Assembly (NCBI RefSeq): GCF_949987515.2
Contig: NC_082688.1
Location: 100,481,893 to 100,545,892 of the forward strand
Origin: Delphinus delphis
Lineage: Eukaryota > Chordata > Mammalia > Artiodactyla > Delphinidae
Reading direction: 5' to 3'
Length of the DNA: 64,000 nt
Made by a program: the position numbers and the translations under genes. The notes under the pieces were generated by a model that ran no database searches, was not told the origin of the DNA, and was given only the letters and a program-made list of their open reading frames with translations. Shown in pieces: positions 1-12,740 of the stretch; position 1 is the stretch's first letter, and the number at the start of each line of letters is the position of its first letter.

Positions 1-1270
1 GTTTTCAAGATTTTTTTCTTACCATGTGTTTTTCATCAATTTGGTTATGATTTGCTGGTTTTCATTGAGTTTCTCTTGATTGAGGTTCACTGATACTTTT
101 GCTTTGTAAATCTATATCTTCCACAAAATTTGGAAAGTTTTCACCCTTATTTCTTCAAATATTGTTTCTGTACCAATATGTCTCTTCTCATTTTGGGACT
201 CCAGTGACATGAATGTTAAACTTTTGATATCATCTCACAAGTTCCTAAAGCTAAATTTATTTGTTTGAAAATTTGTTTTTTCTCTCTTCTTCAGATTGGA
301 AAATCACTATTGCTCTACCTTCAGATTCACTCACTTTTTCCTTTGTCATCTTCACTCTGCTATTGAGTGAATTCTTTATTTCAGATATAATATCTTTTAG
401 TTGTACACTAAAAAGTAGTTTTTCTCTGATGAGAATGTCTGTCTTTATATTCTTGTCAAAAGTATATATCCATATCTCATGGAGTGTGGTTATAATATTG
501 CTTTAATGTTTCTGTCTGATCATTCCAATATCTAGGTATTCCCAGGGTTGGCATAGACAAATTGTCTTTTCTTGAGCCTTGGCCATATTTTCCTCATTGT
601 TGGCATGTTGAGTAATTTTAGATTGTATCCCGTGAACACATTGAATAGTATGTTGTGAAAATCTGAGTCCTGTTAAAATCCTCTGGAGAATGTTTATTTA
701 TTTATTTTTTGTTTTAACAGGCAATCAACCTGATTGTGTTCAGACTGCAGGTTCAGTGTTACCTACTTAGCGGTGGTAGATCCAACATCAGTTTGATGAA
801 TCTGTGCAGGCATGTACCACTCAGAGTTTAGTCTGGGACTTAGTCAGTCTTTATATCATAGTTCATTTCTCAAAGTCTTCACTATGCTTCTTTGGATCGG
901 TTCCACATGTGTGCCGTTCAAAAGTGAGCTTGGGGTTTGTAATGGTTCCTACACAGAATTATGGTGGCTGCTTCTCCAGCTCTCTTCTCTATAAAATTAC
1001 CCCAGCCCCCAATTTGATGCACTTCTTGTCTTGTTTCCTTTGACAAGAAATATAGGTTTTCTAAGAATTTTCGTATACCCCCATGTTGTCACACAGTTCC
1101 ATGGGATGGGGTCTCCCTAGGGGCAAAGTGGCAAGAGAAAAAATACTGAGAATTGTCCCTACGATTTTTGTGCTGATTTTAGGATCACAGGAGCTTTTTT
1201 CTCCAGTTTTATGTGTCCATACCACTGCTGTCACTGCAGTGGTGTAGAAAAGAGAGAAAAAATAGAATTC
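1..1270 (-). repeat. Ancient LINE-1/HAL1-type fragment, left edge cut by the window
   Basis: In reverse orientation it matches remembered old L1M/HAL1 consensus text: the 'tttcttcaaatattgtttctg' area near 155, 'gggactccagtgacatgaa' near 196, and the 'ccccatgttgtcacacagtt' area near 1080. It is heavily diverged with no usable open frame. The subfamily is not certain without RepeatMasker. Confidence 0.6.
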
Positions 1271-1279
1271 TTGCCAAGT

Positions 1280-1426
1280 TATTTGCAATAGCAAAATATT
1301 CTGTACAACCTAAATTACAGTGATAAGGGACTACTTTAAAAATGATGGTATATGCATACAATTGAATACCATCCAACTGTTTAAATAATAAGAAAACTTC
1401 TGATATGGAAGGGTGTCAAAGACAAT

Positions 1427-1464
<38 letters not shown>

Positions 1465-2025
1465 CGGTACACGGGCCTCTTACTGTTGTGGCCTCTCCCG
1501 TTGTGGAGCACAGGCTCCGGACGCGCAGGCTCGGCGGCCATGGCTCACGGGCCCAGCTGCTTCGTGGCATGTGGGATCCTCCTGAACCGGGGCACGAACC
1601 CGTGTCCCCTGCATCGGCAGGCGGACTCTCAACCACTGCGCCACCAGGGAAGCCCGACAATCATTTTTTAAGTAAAAAATTTTTAACTTAAAAACAACAC
1701 ACAAAAATAAACAAAAAATGAAACAAACAAAACCCCCAAAAGAAGACAAAGCAAAGTTTTATAATATGTTACTTTTGGGTGAAAAGGGGAGGTGAGAATA
1801 TTTATTTAACAATATATTGCTCATCTGTGCAGAAAGTAACTCTAGAAGGATACACAGAACACTAATAACATGGTGGTACAGGGATATAGGCAGCAACTGA
1901 ACGATGAAGGACAGGAGTAGGAGGGTGACATTTTATGTACATAACTGAACTAAAAAGTTATGTATTTAATGTCTGCACCATGTGGTTGCAGTATCTATTT
2001 TAATAATTAAATGGAAAAATAAGCT
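1280..2025 (+). repeat. Old LINE-1 3' region, split by a CHR SINE
   Basis: Diverged text of the type 'gaataccatccaactgttta' and 'ctagaaggatacacagaac' is typical of L1M 3' regions. It is interrupted at 1435-1655 by a CHR SINE. No coding capacity is seen. Confidence 0.5.
1435..1655 (-). mobile_element. CHR-type SINE, young ~200-bp class
   Basis: This is the first of the repeated short class. On the minus strand it starts with a tRNA-Glu-derived head (GGGCTTCCCTGGTGGCGCAG) carrying the A and B box region (GGTTCGTGCCCCGG). A body with GCCGCTGAGCCTGCG-type text and a poly(A) tail (plus-strand T run) follow. The direct repeat GACAATCATTTTT at 1421-1433 and 1656-1668 marks the insertion site. CHR SINEs are known from cetaceans, hippos and ruminants; this subclass is abundant in whales. 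Confidence 0.9.
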
Positions 2026-2558
2026 CAAGTGTATCTAAGAAGCAACCCTTCACCCAGAAAAATACGCCAGTGTGTCACCAACAACGTTAAAGACCAACAG
2101 AGCATGGCTCTAATGGCAGGTTCTCAGATATCTGGCACAGGCTCATGTGGAAGAAATGTTTTTATGTCCTGGGACTTTCCCTTAATCCACAGAATCTCTG
2201 ATCACATCAACACCCATTTACTCTGCCTTCTTGAAGGTTCTACTTTCACTTCTGCATCAGGCCAGTTATTCCAGATGCCATCAGGACCAGAAACCCCAGG
2301 ATGGGAAAAGCAACGAAATGCCTCTCCAAGCCTTGCTGATGAGCAGACCCACAACGAGCCAGCCGTCTACTTCTCTCTAAGAAGCCCCTCAAGCCATGAG
2401 CAGTCATCTGGGATTTCCAGTTGTGCAGATATGAATGTGTCCTCCTTGTAAGCTCAGTAAGTCCAGTCATGTACACACACCTGTGTTTCCCAAGAACCAC
2501 CATCTGGTGTTGGGTGTGTATGGTAGAGTCATCTTATTTGAAACAAAGCAGTATTTCT
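2026..2558. other. Intergenic, nothing recognised
   Basis: A 140-codon open frame (2029-2451) has no recognisable domain, no promoter context and ordinary mammalian base composition, so it is probably chance. No repeat family is identified. Confidence 0.5.
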
Positions 2559-2896
2559 CTTTGGTTTTTCTTGGCTACTTTGGGTCTTCATTGCTGTGCG
2601 TGGGCTTTCTCTAGTTGTGGCGAGCAGGGGCTACTCTTTGTTGCGGTGCGCAGGCTTCTCATTGCGGTGGCTTCTTTTGTTGCGGAGCACGGGCTCTAGG
2701 CACGCAGGCTTCAGTAGTTGCAGCACGCAGACTCAGTAGTTGCGGCATGTGGGCCCTAGAGTGCACGGGCTTCAGTAGCTGTGGTGCGCAGGCTTAGCTG
2801 CTCCGTGGTATGTGGGATCTTCCTGGACCTGGGCTGGAACCCGTGTCCCCCGCATTGGCAGGCGGATTCTTAACCACTGCGCCACCAGGGAAGCCC
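2559..2896 (-). mobile_element. CHR-type SINE, long (~335 bp) class
   Basis: It has the same tRNA-Glu-derived head as the short class but a longer body with repeated 'cttcagtagttg'-type units. The direct repeat CAAAGCAGTATTTCT at 2544-2558 recurs at the right edge (2897-2911). The body is more diverged than in the short class, so it is probably older. Confidence 0.88.
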
Positions 2897-3376
2897 CAAA
2901 GCAGTATTTCTTTGACTTAATCTTCTCCTCAAAACTGGGTATTCCAACCCCTCACACCTTCCTTCCATCCTTTGGAGCTCCTGGGGTCTCATATGAGCTC
3001 AATAATGTCCATCTGGATTTGTCCATCTTGTTCTCGTCCTCAGTGGCCCTGACCTCATCAGGCAGTTTTATTGTCTCTGTGATAATCCTGTCCCCAGAGT
3101 CCTGTGGTGACACTGGGGCTCCGGGTCACAAGAAGCTACCTATGACGTCTGCGTTCTTGTGGCCTCGTTACACTTTCATTCTGTGCTCCAGCAGGTGAAG
3201 GCAAGAGTGGAAACTGCCTTCTACCTTTACAACCTTGAACTAAGGGGACTGAAAAGCTCTGTGCTCTTTGTGAGCACTGAGACTCGGAGCAACCCCAGGC
3301 CACCAGCAACAACCTCTAGAGACTAGTCAAGAGAACAATCCCAGCGCATGTCTTGCTGTATTTAAAACTACCCATC
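2897..3376. other. Intergenic, nothing recognised
   Basis: This is unique-looking sequence between two CHR insertions, with no gene or repeat I can name. Confidence 0.5.
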
Positions 3377-3590
3377 GGGCTTCCCTGGTGGCGCAGTGGT
3401 TGAGAGTCCGTCTGCCGATGCAGGGGACATGGGTTCGTGCCCCGGTCCGGGAAGATCCCACGTGCCGTGGAGCGGCTAGGCCCGTGAGCCATGGCCGCTG
3501 AGCCTGTGTGTCCAGAGCCTGTGCTCTGCAACAGGAGAGGCCACAACAGTGAGAGGCCCGCGTACCACAAAAAAAAAAAAAAAAAAAAAA
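3377..3590 (+). mobile_element. CHR-type SINE, young class
   Basis: A full-length head, body and A-tail are present. The direct repeat AAAACTACCCATC at 3364-3376 and 3587-3599 is perfect, which points to a fairly recent insertion. Confidence 0.92.
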
Positions 3591-3719
3591 CTACCCATCC
3601 CCCATTGTCAGCCATTTTCCCCAGAGAGTGCTGTGATCCTCACCTAAACACGCCCCTGCCCTGATGATTTCCATTTTTATCCATTTGCCTGCCAGGTGAG
3701 TCAAAGGGAGACTTTCATT

Positions 3720-4238
3720 TGTTATTTTTATTTAAAATTTTTATTGGAGTATAGTTGATTTACAATGTTGCATGAGTTTCAGGTGTACAACAAAGTGAAT
3801 CTGTTATACATATACATATATCCACTCTTTTTTAGATTCTTTTCCCATATAGGCCATTACAGAGTATTGAGTAGAGTGCCCTGTGCTATACAGTAGGTCC
3901 TTATTAGTTATCTATTTTAGTTATAGTAGTGTGTACATGTCAATCACAATCCCCCAATTTATCCCTCCTCCCCTTACCCCCGGTAACCATAAGTTTGTTT
4001 TATACATCTGTAACTCTATTTCTGTTTTGTAGATAAGTTCATTTGTACCCATTTTTTAGATTCCACATATAAATGATATCATATTATATTTGTCTTTCTC
4101 TTTCTGACTTACTTCACTTAGTATGATAATCTCTAGGTCCATCCATATTACTGCAAATGTCATTATTTCATTCTTTTTTATGGCTGTGTAATATTCCATT
4201 GTATATATGTACCGCATCTTCTTTATCCATTCCTCTAG
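3720..4238 (-). repeat. 5'-truncated LINE-1: ORF2 C-terminus and 3' UTR
   Basis: On the minus strand, about 60 residues of LINE-1 ORF2 C-terminus are readable (EWIKKMRYIYTMEYYTAIKK, then IWMDLEIIILSEVSQ). The artiodactyl/cetacean type 3' UTR follows, ending in the block that reads TTGTACACCTGAAACT-like on the minus strand. Divergence is modest. Confidence 0.9.
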
Positions 4239-4362
4239 AAGGTTTAAGGGTCTTGCTCCTGAGGGCTGGGAGCCAGGCTCAGGGGTCATTGACCTGCTTC
4301 CCATGGTGTCTCAACATCACTGGATTTACAGTGAGAGCCTTCCCTCTGTCTCTCCAGCACAG

Positions 4363-4411
4363 GCACACACACACACACACAACCACACAGACACACACAC
4401 TCACACACACA
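4363..4411. repeat. (CA)n microsatellite, interrupted
   Basis: CA repeats are broken by CCACACAG and CTCACA units over about 50 bp. It is likely length-polymorphic. Confidence 0.9.
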
Positions 4412-7400
4412 ACTGCAGCAGTTGTACACTTACGGAACTTGCAAAAGTGCAAATAGCTTCTGATAGCATTTAGTTACATTAACGGATGCCATCACAAAAA
4501 CCTGGAATATCTTTCTCTTTTTTTCCTCCTTACTGCTTATCTCTAGATGCAGGGCTGAGCTGAGACATGTGGGTGCCCAGAGCAGGCCCATTAATTGACA
4601 TCCTGTTACACCATTATTCTTGAAATGTCTGTTTAACATTTATATTTATGGGAGAGGCTGACGGCTGACTGGGGGAAGATCAGAGAAGAGGAACACCGGG
4701 GGTGCCCCCATCCTCTTTTAACATCTTTAACATCAGCAGTTCCATTCTCACCACAAACCTGTGCTCACCCGGCCCTGCCTTGTCAGAAGGAAGTTAGGTG
4801 GCCATGGGTTGTCATTTGAGCGTGCACCTTTGGGGTTTCCTCCTCATAATTCATAAGAGTTTTCTTCCAATCACATCTAATACTACCCTGGAGAGAAGTA
4901 TGGACATGCACAGCTGGTTATATCTCTGATGATATTATAGTGCCTCTTATAATAGGCAATCTAGGCAGCCACCCAGATTTTCTTCTTCTTCATCTGGTCT
5001 TGATTCTATGTTATCTCTCTCCTGGGTATCAGGTTGTGTTTCTGTCTCCCTGCCGTGTATCAATACCTTACTTACACGGCCCTTCCTTAGTGAAGACTTT
5101 CCCAGGAACCAAACTCCACAGCGACCTGTGCTCCTCTGAACTCACAGACTTTCACATGTATGGTAATTATGTTTTTCATTTGCCATCCAGCCATCTGTCT
5201 ATCTGTTCAGCAAACAGCAGTTGGATCCATGACTGCTGCTGGGCATTGGACATAAGAATGGGACACTGTGTTTACCTTGAAGGGTCTTATGATCTACAAT
5301 CTGTCTCAAACTGTTATTCATTTCTGTGGGTATATGTGATCGTTTTGGCTAAATGGTGTCTTGAAATCACGGATCTTGTCTTTTGTTTATTTGACCAGTG
5401 TTGTAAGTTGGGTTCCTTGGAAGCAGATGCTGAAATGGTTAGTGTGAAGGAGATTTATTAGGCAGTGCTTTGGAGGGAAGGAAGCATGAGATTAGGCAGG
5501 GGGAGACAGCCAGGGGTGATGCAGTCCTAACAGAAGCCGTTGCCAACGCTGTGGAAAGTTCTGAAGCTGGGATGACCCTTCAGAGCTATTCTAAGTTGGA
5601 AATAACTGGTTTGGGGACATTTCAGACTTAACTTTTCAAATATCCATACCAAATGGACATCTGGTCCAATGATGCTCACTTCCTGATGGATTTAGTGTGG
5701 GATAAGAGTAGTCTGGAAGTGCTGTTTCATAGCCTCCGATTCACCGAGTCTACTTAACTTTACAGGCGCACCCTTGGGTAAATCTGCATGCATACCACTC
5801 AGCCTCCTCTCTGGGGATGCTCAGCTCTTAGGAGCAGCTGCAGCCACAGCCCTGCATTCACATTTGAAAACTTGCCATGAATTCTGTGTTCAGCAGCTCA
5901 GAAAATCCACCTGTCAAATATGGGATGGGCTTGGAATTAACTAATATTTTCTGCAATGGAATCTCTTAACATTATCCCTAATATCACTATAATCATCTTA
6001 AAAATGTCTCTACTCTCTGCCTTTTCAAAGCATACTCATCCTTTGAGGCAGAACTAAGATGCACTTTAAATAAATAATATTGAGCATCTATTATGTGATA
6101 AGCACTGCTGAACCCCGGGGAAAGGCAACTTTGAGAGAGGTGCTATCCCTGACTTCAGACCTAAAGACAAGGAGGGAGGGACATAAATGAGTAAATAAGT
6201 AATTAGAATACAAGGTTTTAGAATACAAGAATTATATACGTGGAATGACTGCATAATTTATTGTCCTAATCTGGACATTTTTGAGAGCAAAATGAGGGAA
6301 CAATTAATATACAAGCAGGAACATCAGGTATAAACTGGGACCATCCCAAGCAAACTGGAGTATAGGGTCATCCTATTAATTAATAAAATGTCACAGGAAC
6401 TTGGAAAACAGAGTATGAATTCGGATTGAGAAGATGGTGGAAAGGCTAACGAAACGATGTAGCTTTTTAGCTGGAATTTAAATAAATATGTTCATAGTTG
6501 TAAGATTGAGCCTTCCCAGGAGAGGGAACCCTGCAGGGACGTACGTGGTGAATTCCAGAATACATATAATGAATATTTCAGTGAGATCTGAATGCAAGGC
6601 GTAAGGTTGAGTACAGTGACAGGTGACTCAGGAATGTTGGGTCGGGTCCTGATGGTGTGGTGTCTTAAGTGTCTTACTAAGATGTTTGAGCTTAAAACGG
6701 TTGATAACAGGGAACCACCAAAAATTGTTGAGCATGGGGAGGAACTGATAAATAAGGTAGAAGACAAATTAGTGATGCTAAAGGCTGGAGTCAGAGAGGA
6801 CAGTTAGAATATAGACCAATAGTCTAATTAAGGCCAGTGAGAATGGAAAGAGAGTGGAATTTCGACCTACGATAGAACAGAAGTCTTGGTTCAGTTGAAT
6901 ATGAAGGAAGAGAGGAGAGGTCTCCGGACCAGCTGCTGGCTTAATGCTGCCATTACTTGAAGCAGTGAGCACTGGAGGAGATTGCTGAACCGGTTGGAGG
7001 GATGAGCTAGTGAATTGTGCTTGGTGCTCGTGGGAGACTGAAGGTGACAGCCCAGCTCCCTCCATGGAGTTTCCGTGGGGGACCCACTGGGAGCTACCCA
7101 TTGGTGGCATGCTAACAGCATTCAGTGAAGCCCAGTTCCAAGACATTGAAGTGGTTCCAGGGACCAGAGGCATGAGGATGAATAGGACAGGACTCTCGGG
7201 AGAACAGACCTCATTGCCAGGAGTTGCTGCCAGCTCTTGGGCACTGCAGCTGAGGACAGCTGCACACAGGAGAATGGAGGAACCACTGTGATGGGCCACA
7301 GCTGACAGAGCTCCATGAAAAACAGCCAACAGGGACTGCTGGGGAAACATTCTTCATCCACCCCATCTGGGATCCTTCTGTCACCATGGCAGAGTTACCG

Positions 7401-7911
7401 AGGACATTCTCATTAAGGGCAGAAATGGTTGGATTTTTCTCATGCTCCATGCCGATGAGCAAGTAGATCTGGTGGATCAGAGGGCTAGGTACTGTGGGAG
7501 CCTGAGCCAGGCCTAAGAGCCTAAGGATGCCCTCACTCTCCCCAGCGAGTCTCTAAAATGACTGAAGGTGAGACTATGGCTATTCTATTTCTATATTACC
7601 GAGGGCAGAGCAGAGGCCTTGATATTTTTTGTTTAGACTGACTGCCACTGTATTAGTCCAAGAGCTATTGGGCCGACCAAAGTAACAACTAGTGGTCGCT
7701 AGAGCCGAGGGCACAGCCCAGAGGTGATGCAATGGATCCTTCGCCCTTTGAGATGATGAAGAGCCGACCAGCTCCTGTCCTTTTGGATGAGACAGGACAT
7801 CTCTAGCCTCTTGGCTCCAGACACTGGTATCTTCTTCATGTCAACATAAGGAGAAATTGTGGCCTACTGGCAAAGTGCCCATTAAGAACCAAAACTTGAT
7901 TTGGAGACCTT
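4412..7911. other. Intergenic, mostly unique sequence
   Basis: No gene is recognised. A 173-codon open frame at 4940-5461 and several short frames at 6778-7462 have no domain, start context or splice partner that I can support. A weak MIR-like 'ttgagcatctattatgtgat' phrase occurs near 6080. Confidence 0.5.
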
Positions 7912-8115
7912 GTGTCTTAGTCAGCTCAGGCTGCCATAACAAAATACCATAGACTGGATGGCTTAAAGAGAAAACATCTCTTTTCTTACAGTTCTAGAGG
8001 CTGGGAAGTCCAAGATCAAGGCAGATTCAGTTCCTGGTCAAGGTCCACTTTCTGGCTTTCAGATGGCCACCTTCCTGCTGTGTCCTCACATGGCAGGGAG
8101 AGAGGTGGCAGGGTG

Positions 8116-8146
<31 letters not shown>

Positions 8147-8341
8147 TGTGCCAGTGCACCAGAGTACCAGTCTCTCTTCCTCTTCTTTTAAGGACACTGA
8201 CCACATCATGGGGGGCCCATCCTCATGACCTCATCTAAATCTAATTACCTCCCAAAGGCCCCACCTCCAGGTACAATCTCACTGGAGGATAGGACTTCAG
8301 GATACGAATTTTTGGAGGACACAAACATTCAGTCCATCACA
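7912..8341 (-). repeat. MLT1-like (MaLR) LTR
   Basis: In reverse orientation it reads as the familiar MLT1-type LTR. Plus-strand landmarks are 'ggctgccataacaaaatacc', 'cacagttctagaggctggga' like text, 'tgtcctcacatggcaggg' and 'ggacacaaacattcagtcc'. A (GA)n tract at 8118-8146 has expanded inside it. No internal proviral sequence is seen, so it is a solo LTR fragment. Confidence 0.7.
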
Positions 8342-8964
8342 TATTGGAACTCCTTTTAGCCTTACATTATCACTTGCTGGAAGGAGCGAGGCAGTGAGGG
8401 TGATGGTGCTGGGGAACATTATGGTTTCTTCTGTGTACTCTCTTTAAAAAAAAACTCTAAACTGAATCATCAGGATTAATCCCTATCTTAAGTATGTCTC
8501 TTAATTGCACCAGAAAACACTTTAAAATGGGCAAGACTTATCCTTGGAATGTACATTTTGGATTAAGATCAATTTTAGACATGTCATTTCTTTAGCTAAA
8601 GTGAAGGGAAAACAAGTTTTATTTGATCTTCCGTAAGATCTTTCCTCAGTGTCTTACTTCTTCTCCTGCCATCAAATTCTTACCTTGACTGAAAAGCCAC
8701 GTTAAGTGCAAGGCAAATTCCTTACCTCTTTGTATAGAGATTAGCAGTCTCTGGGGGATGGAAGACTCAAGTGACTAAGTGCTGCCAGTTCTAGATGCTA
8801 TGCTTTCTGGGTTTCAGTCCTTCATCTCTACAATTATAGGTTATCTTTGCTGTTGAAAATCATGGGTACAAAATCTACTTGAAATTGGGAACAAATGTCC
8901 AAACAATTAAAGAGTGATAGGGACTACATCTTGAAGAATCAAACTAAAAATCTTAAAAATAAGT
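8342..8964. other. Intergenic, nothing recognised
   Basis: AT-rich unique-looking sequence with no supported gene or repeat. Confidence 0.5.
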
Positions 8965-9543
8965 TTATATGATTTTGTATGTAAAATATATATTTAAATT
9001 AAAACTGTGTTTTATTCTTAGAATGCACCAAGAATGACATAAATAGTCATTCTTTTTTGGAGTTTGTGATTTTTTTGTCAAAAGTATATACTGGCATAAT
9101 ACAGTGGCCTCCATTTCTTGTTTGAGTTTAATCCTACAATTACAAAGAGAATCATCTTTGGAAAAATATTTAAGAACTTCATTGATTTGTTCAAGGGCTT
9201 CTCTTAATTCAAGGATACTCAAACCATTCTTTATGGAGGTCACTTTTATGTCACGTCCTTGCAATTTTCTCTTCTTCCATTAACCATGGTATTTCTAGCT
9301 GCTCTTCATTTATCAACAGTTTTGCATGTGATTGAGTCGTTCAATATCAACTTGATTGACTTTATCAATTTTTTCAGTAAGATTTTTGATTTTATTTTGC
9401 AACCAGTTGGCATTGTGTTGGTGTTTATAATGATCAGGGAAAGATTGGCTAACAAAGATGTTGACCCAAAGGGTGAAACTAAACACCAACACTGAGGGAG
9501 GAGGGATGTTTGAGAGGGCACTAATTTTTAAGTGGAAAATCAT
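8965..9543 (-). pseudogene. Possible degraded retrocopy, parent unknown
   Basis: On the minus strand two consecutive open pieces read like coiled-coil protein. The first (around 9320-9430) contains NKIKNLTEKIDKVNQVDIERL; the second (around 9110-9264) contains LELREALEQINEVLKYFSKD. Stops lie between them at about 9240-9315. Heptad-like Leu/Ile spacing and Lys/Glu richness are unlike random intergenic frames here. I do not recognise a parent gene, and an old LINE or chance is possible. Confidence 0.3.
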
Positions 9544-9749
9544 TTAGTGAGCATTTTCTGATTAAAACCACTTTTGCTTCCTTAGCCTACAGCGTAGTCC
9601 CCTGGATGATACATATTGGTATAATGAGGATCCACTATAGGTCTTAGGATTTGAAACACATTATGGCCATACTTCTTACCTTGACATGGTTAAGACAAAG
9701 TGGGAGTTGTGTGAATAGCAGATGTTGTTTGTTTTTTTAACCAAAAAAA

Positions 9750-10130
9750 GGATTAAATAATAAATATCATATGATATTGCTTATATGTGGAATCTAAAAA
9801 AAGGGTACAAATGAACTTATCTACAAAACAGAAATAGAGTTAAATATGTAGAAAATAAACTTATGGTTGCCAGGGGGCAAAGAGGGGGGAGGGATAGACT
9901 GGGAGATTGGGATTGACATATACACAAGACTATATATAAAATAGATAACTGATAAGGACCTACCATATAGCACAGGGCACTCTACTCAATACTCTCTAAT
10001 GACCTATGTTGGGAAAAAAATCTACAAAAAAGAGTGGATACATGTATATGTATAACTGATTCAGTTTGCTGTACAGCAGAAACTAACACAACATTGTAGA
10101 TCAACTATACTCCAATAAAATTTTTTTAAA
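9750..10130 (+). repeat. 5'-truncated LINE-1 3' end
   Basis: It starts in late ORF2/3' UTR text ('atatgtggaatctaaaaaaa') and runs through a G-rich stretch (9868-9890) to 'ACTCCAATAAAATTTTTTTA'. It has the same family signature as the elements at 3720, 39146 and 53535, and is relatively little diverged. Confidence 0.9.
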
Positions 10131-10592
10131 AATAAATATTTAACATTTCTCTAAGATCTAACTATGAGCAATCTGCACCTACCTGAATGTAAACTCCCTG
10201 AGGTTTCCCCATCTTGATAAATCCAGAGGCAAGACCATGAAAGTTCTTGACATAGGCAAGACATCCAACAAATGTTAGGTGAGTGTTCACTAAGGTGGAA
10301 GCAGGAGGGAGGGATTCTTCCACTAAATAGTTATGTTATCTTGATAATCTTTTAATTTCCCCAAATCTCAACTATAATATGAAGAAAAAGAACGGAAAAA
10401 TCTCAAAACCTCATGTACAGTGCTAAAATTCTGTGATTCCAGTTTATTCTAGGTATTTAGAGAAAATCACTTTTTACCAAATTTTCTAGAATCTCAGGGT
10501 AAGCCATAATTGTGATTTGGAAAAATATCTTAGTGATATTAGTAGGCCAGTGAAGTAGGCAACATTTGAGTGGAAATATGTTCATTTGTTTC
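10131..10592. other. Intergenic, nothing recognised
   Basis: AT-rich unique sequence with no supported feature. Confidence 0.5.
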
Positions 10593-10794
10593 TTTTTTTT
10601 TGCGGTACGCGGGCGTCTCACTGTTGGTGGCCTCTCCCGTTGCGGGGCACAGGCTCCGGACGCGCAGGCTCAGCGGTCATGGCTCACGGGCCCAGCCGCT
10701 CCGCGGCACGTGGGACCTTCCCGGACCGGGGCATGAACCCGCGTCCCTTGCATCGGCAGGCGGACTCTCAACCACTGCGTCGCCAGGGAAGCTC
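10593..10794 (-). mobile_element. CHR-type SINE, young class
   Basis: Full-length body with a very short T-tract. The tRNA-like head is damaged at its edge (GAGCTTCCCTGGCGACGCAG on the minus strand). No clear TSD is visible, suggesting an older copy or flank decay. Confidence 0.88.
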
Positions 10795-12424
10795 TGTTTA
10801 TTAATTTTTAAAACTTGAGTGATGAAAATAATTTTTAAGCTTCGTGGAATTTGATTTTCAAACTAGAACTGCGGGTGTAAATTAGAAGATCCTGATTCTT
10901 GTGCCTGGAGTGAAAAGCAGCCCCCTCCCCACTTCACAAAAAGGGAAGGCCACCTGGCATCGAGGTAGCAGCGCTTTTCATTGAGTGGGGAGATTTGATA
11001 CGTATCCTGCCAAATAAAGTGCACATTTAAAAAATTTCCCTGCACAAATATGCATGACTGCTTGCTTTTCTCAGGCTGCCGTTCGTTCTGGGAGAAAAGC
11101 GAGGACTTAACATCCTCAAGGCTGGGGTGTGTTTTAGCATCTGCCCAAATGTTCAGGCCTAAAATAGAGTTTGTTTTGGCCATGACTCCGCAGAGGTGTC
11201 AAGCCATTTCTAAGCACGGGATAAATGGCAAGAAAGCTTTGCAAAACCTCTCATAACCCAGCTTGTCTGAAGGTTTGATTGCATCACAGTTGATGGGCTA
11301 AGAAGCCTTGTCTTCCCCCTGGGTCAGTGGGTTTTACTGGTACCAAGAACATTTCCTCAATGCTGTTGTTCAACCAGCAGGTCGCTGGAATAGGGAGTTT
11401 TATTTTTTGGACATTTTCTCATACTTTGGTTATAGTATCTTGAAGCATGTTGGGAGGTAAAGATTCTATAGGCTCTACCTTCCCTCCTTTGTAAATGTTC
11501 CATTTACCACTTGTTACACAGGGGTTCAACTAGTTTTATAGCTACTTCAGCTGTGTAGCTCTTGTCTCCTCCCACCGAGATTTATAACTCCTCCAGGGCA
11601 GGGACTGGGTTTTCTATGTATGTACTGTACCCAAGTAGTATCTCTAAAACATAAAGAAATAGTCTTGTCAGGGTGGGGGGAACATGGGTCATTTAAAGTT
11701 TTTCTTTAATTTTTCAAGATTAAAAATGTGCTTTGTTATTATATTTATACAAAGACAAATTAAATATATTAAATACTCTCGTTGCACCATAATGTTGGGT
11801 TCGATCACTTGGGCACCCTCTACCTCACTAGCCCTACATTAGTTATGTAAGAGGTACACAACAGACTTGTTGAATCATCCCAGAATTTTACAGAAGAGTC
11901 AACCACAAATTAATTCTTTCCTTTTTCCATTCTAAAATGTTTTGATGTCAGACAGCATCCAACGAAAATATTTTTTGGAAGTGCTTGAATCCTTAATTTC
12001 CTAATTCATATTTCTTAAGGTATTTTTAAGCACCCAATTGCCTACAGGAAAACAAAAATCATTACAAAGATATGTTTCACCATGACCGTAAGAACATGCG
12101 ATCTAAGACAACTGCGTGATGTGAACATAAAAAGAGAAAAGAGAAAATAAAATATAAATGCTAAACCCAATCTGCAAACTCTTCATGTCAAATACGAGGC
12201 AGAGATGAGAGAAATGTTTAGCGTAGGGGGCAGAAGCATTTTGAGAAGAACATAAGGAAAAAAGTCATGGGAGTTTGCAATTCACTCTTCATGGGACTCA
12301 AGAGAAGCCATCAGACTGATAATCTTTGGGAATTTGTGTGATTTTAGAGATCATTTTAATTGTGTAAGGAGGAGGACTAGTAAGTTTTTTGGAGAAAAGG
12401 ATGACAGTCCAAGCATATAATGAA
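10795..12424. other. Intergenic, nothing recognised except a weak L2-like end
   Basis: Mostly unique sequence. A phrase like 'ccagggcagggactgggttt' near 11593 resembles an L2 3' end. The short open frames at 10863-11256 have no recognisable product. Confidence 0.45.
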
Positions 12425-12525
12425 GCTCTTCAAACAAATATTTTATTGAAGTATAATTGATTTACAATGCTGTGTTAATTTCTGCTGCGCAGCAAAGCGA
12501 TGCAGTTATACATATATAGATCCCT
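12425..12525 (-). repeat. LINE-1 3' end fragment (~100 bp)
   Basis: Plus-strand text 'tattgaagtataattgattt' and 'agcaaagcgatgcagttata' is the reverse of the LINE-1 3' UTR seen elsewhere in the window. It is heavily 5'-truncated. Confidence 0.8.
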
Positions 12526-12587
12526 AAAATCAATAATAATGTAAGTGCTTCTTGAACTGCACAAAACACTAACATCTTCCATTTGGC

Positions 12588-12740
12588 CGACATGAGTTGA
12601 GCACCAGCTATGTGTCAGGCTCTGTTTAGATGTTTGGGTCCTTTACCTAAGCTACATCCATGTGGATGTGGTGCCATTAATCTCATGATACATATGAAGG
12701 TAGCTGTATGAGAGGCAAAGAAGTATATGACTTGGCCTTC
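12588..12740 (+). repeat. MIR-like ancient SINE
   Basis: 'gttgagcaccagctatgtgt' followed by a Cys-poor low-identity core is typical of MIR. Boundaries are approximate. Confidence 0.4.

Noticed and set aside
2029..2451. 140-codon open frame
   Set aside because: No recognised domain, no CpG promoter or splice context; within chance expectation for a 64-kb window.
3377..3590. tRNA-like A and B boxes in SINE heads
   Set aside because: They derive from tRNA-Glu but lack a full cloverleaf and sit at the head of SINEs, so they are not tRNA genes.
4940..5461. 173-codon open frame with hydrophobic start
   Set aside because: No domain or conserved motif recognised and no exon structure; hydrophobicity follows T-rich composition.
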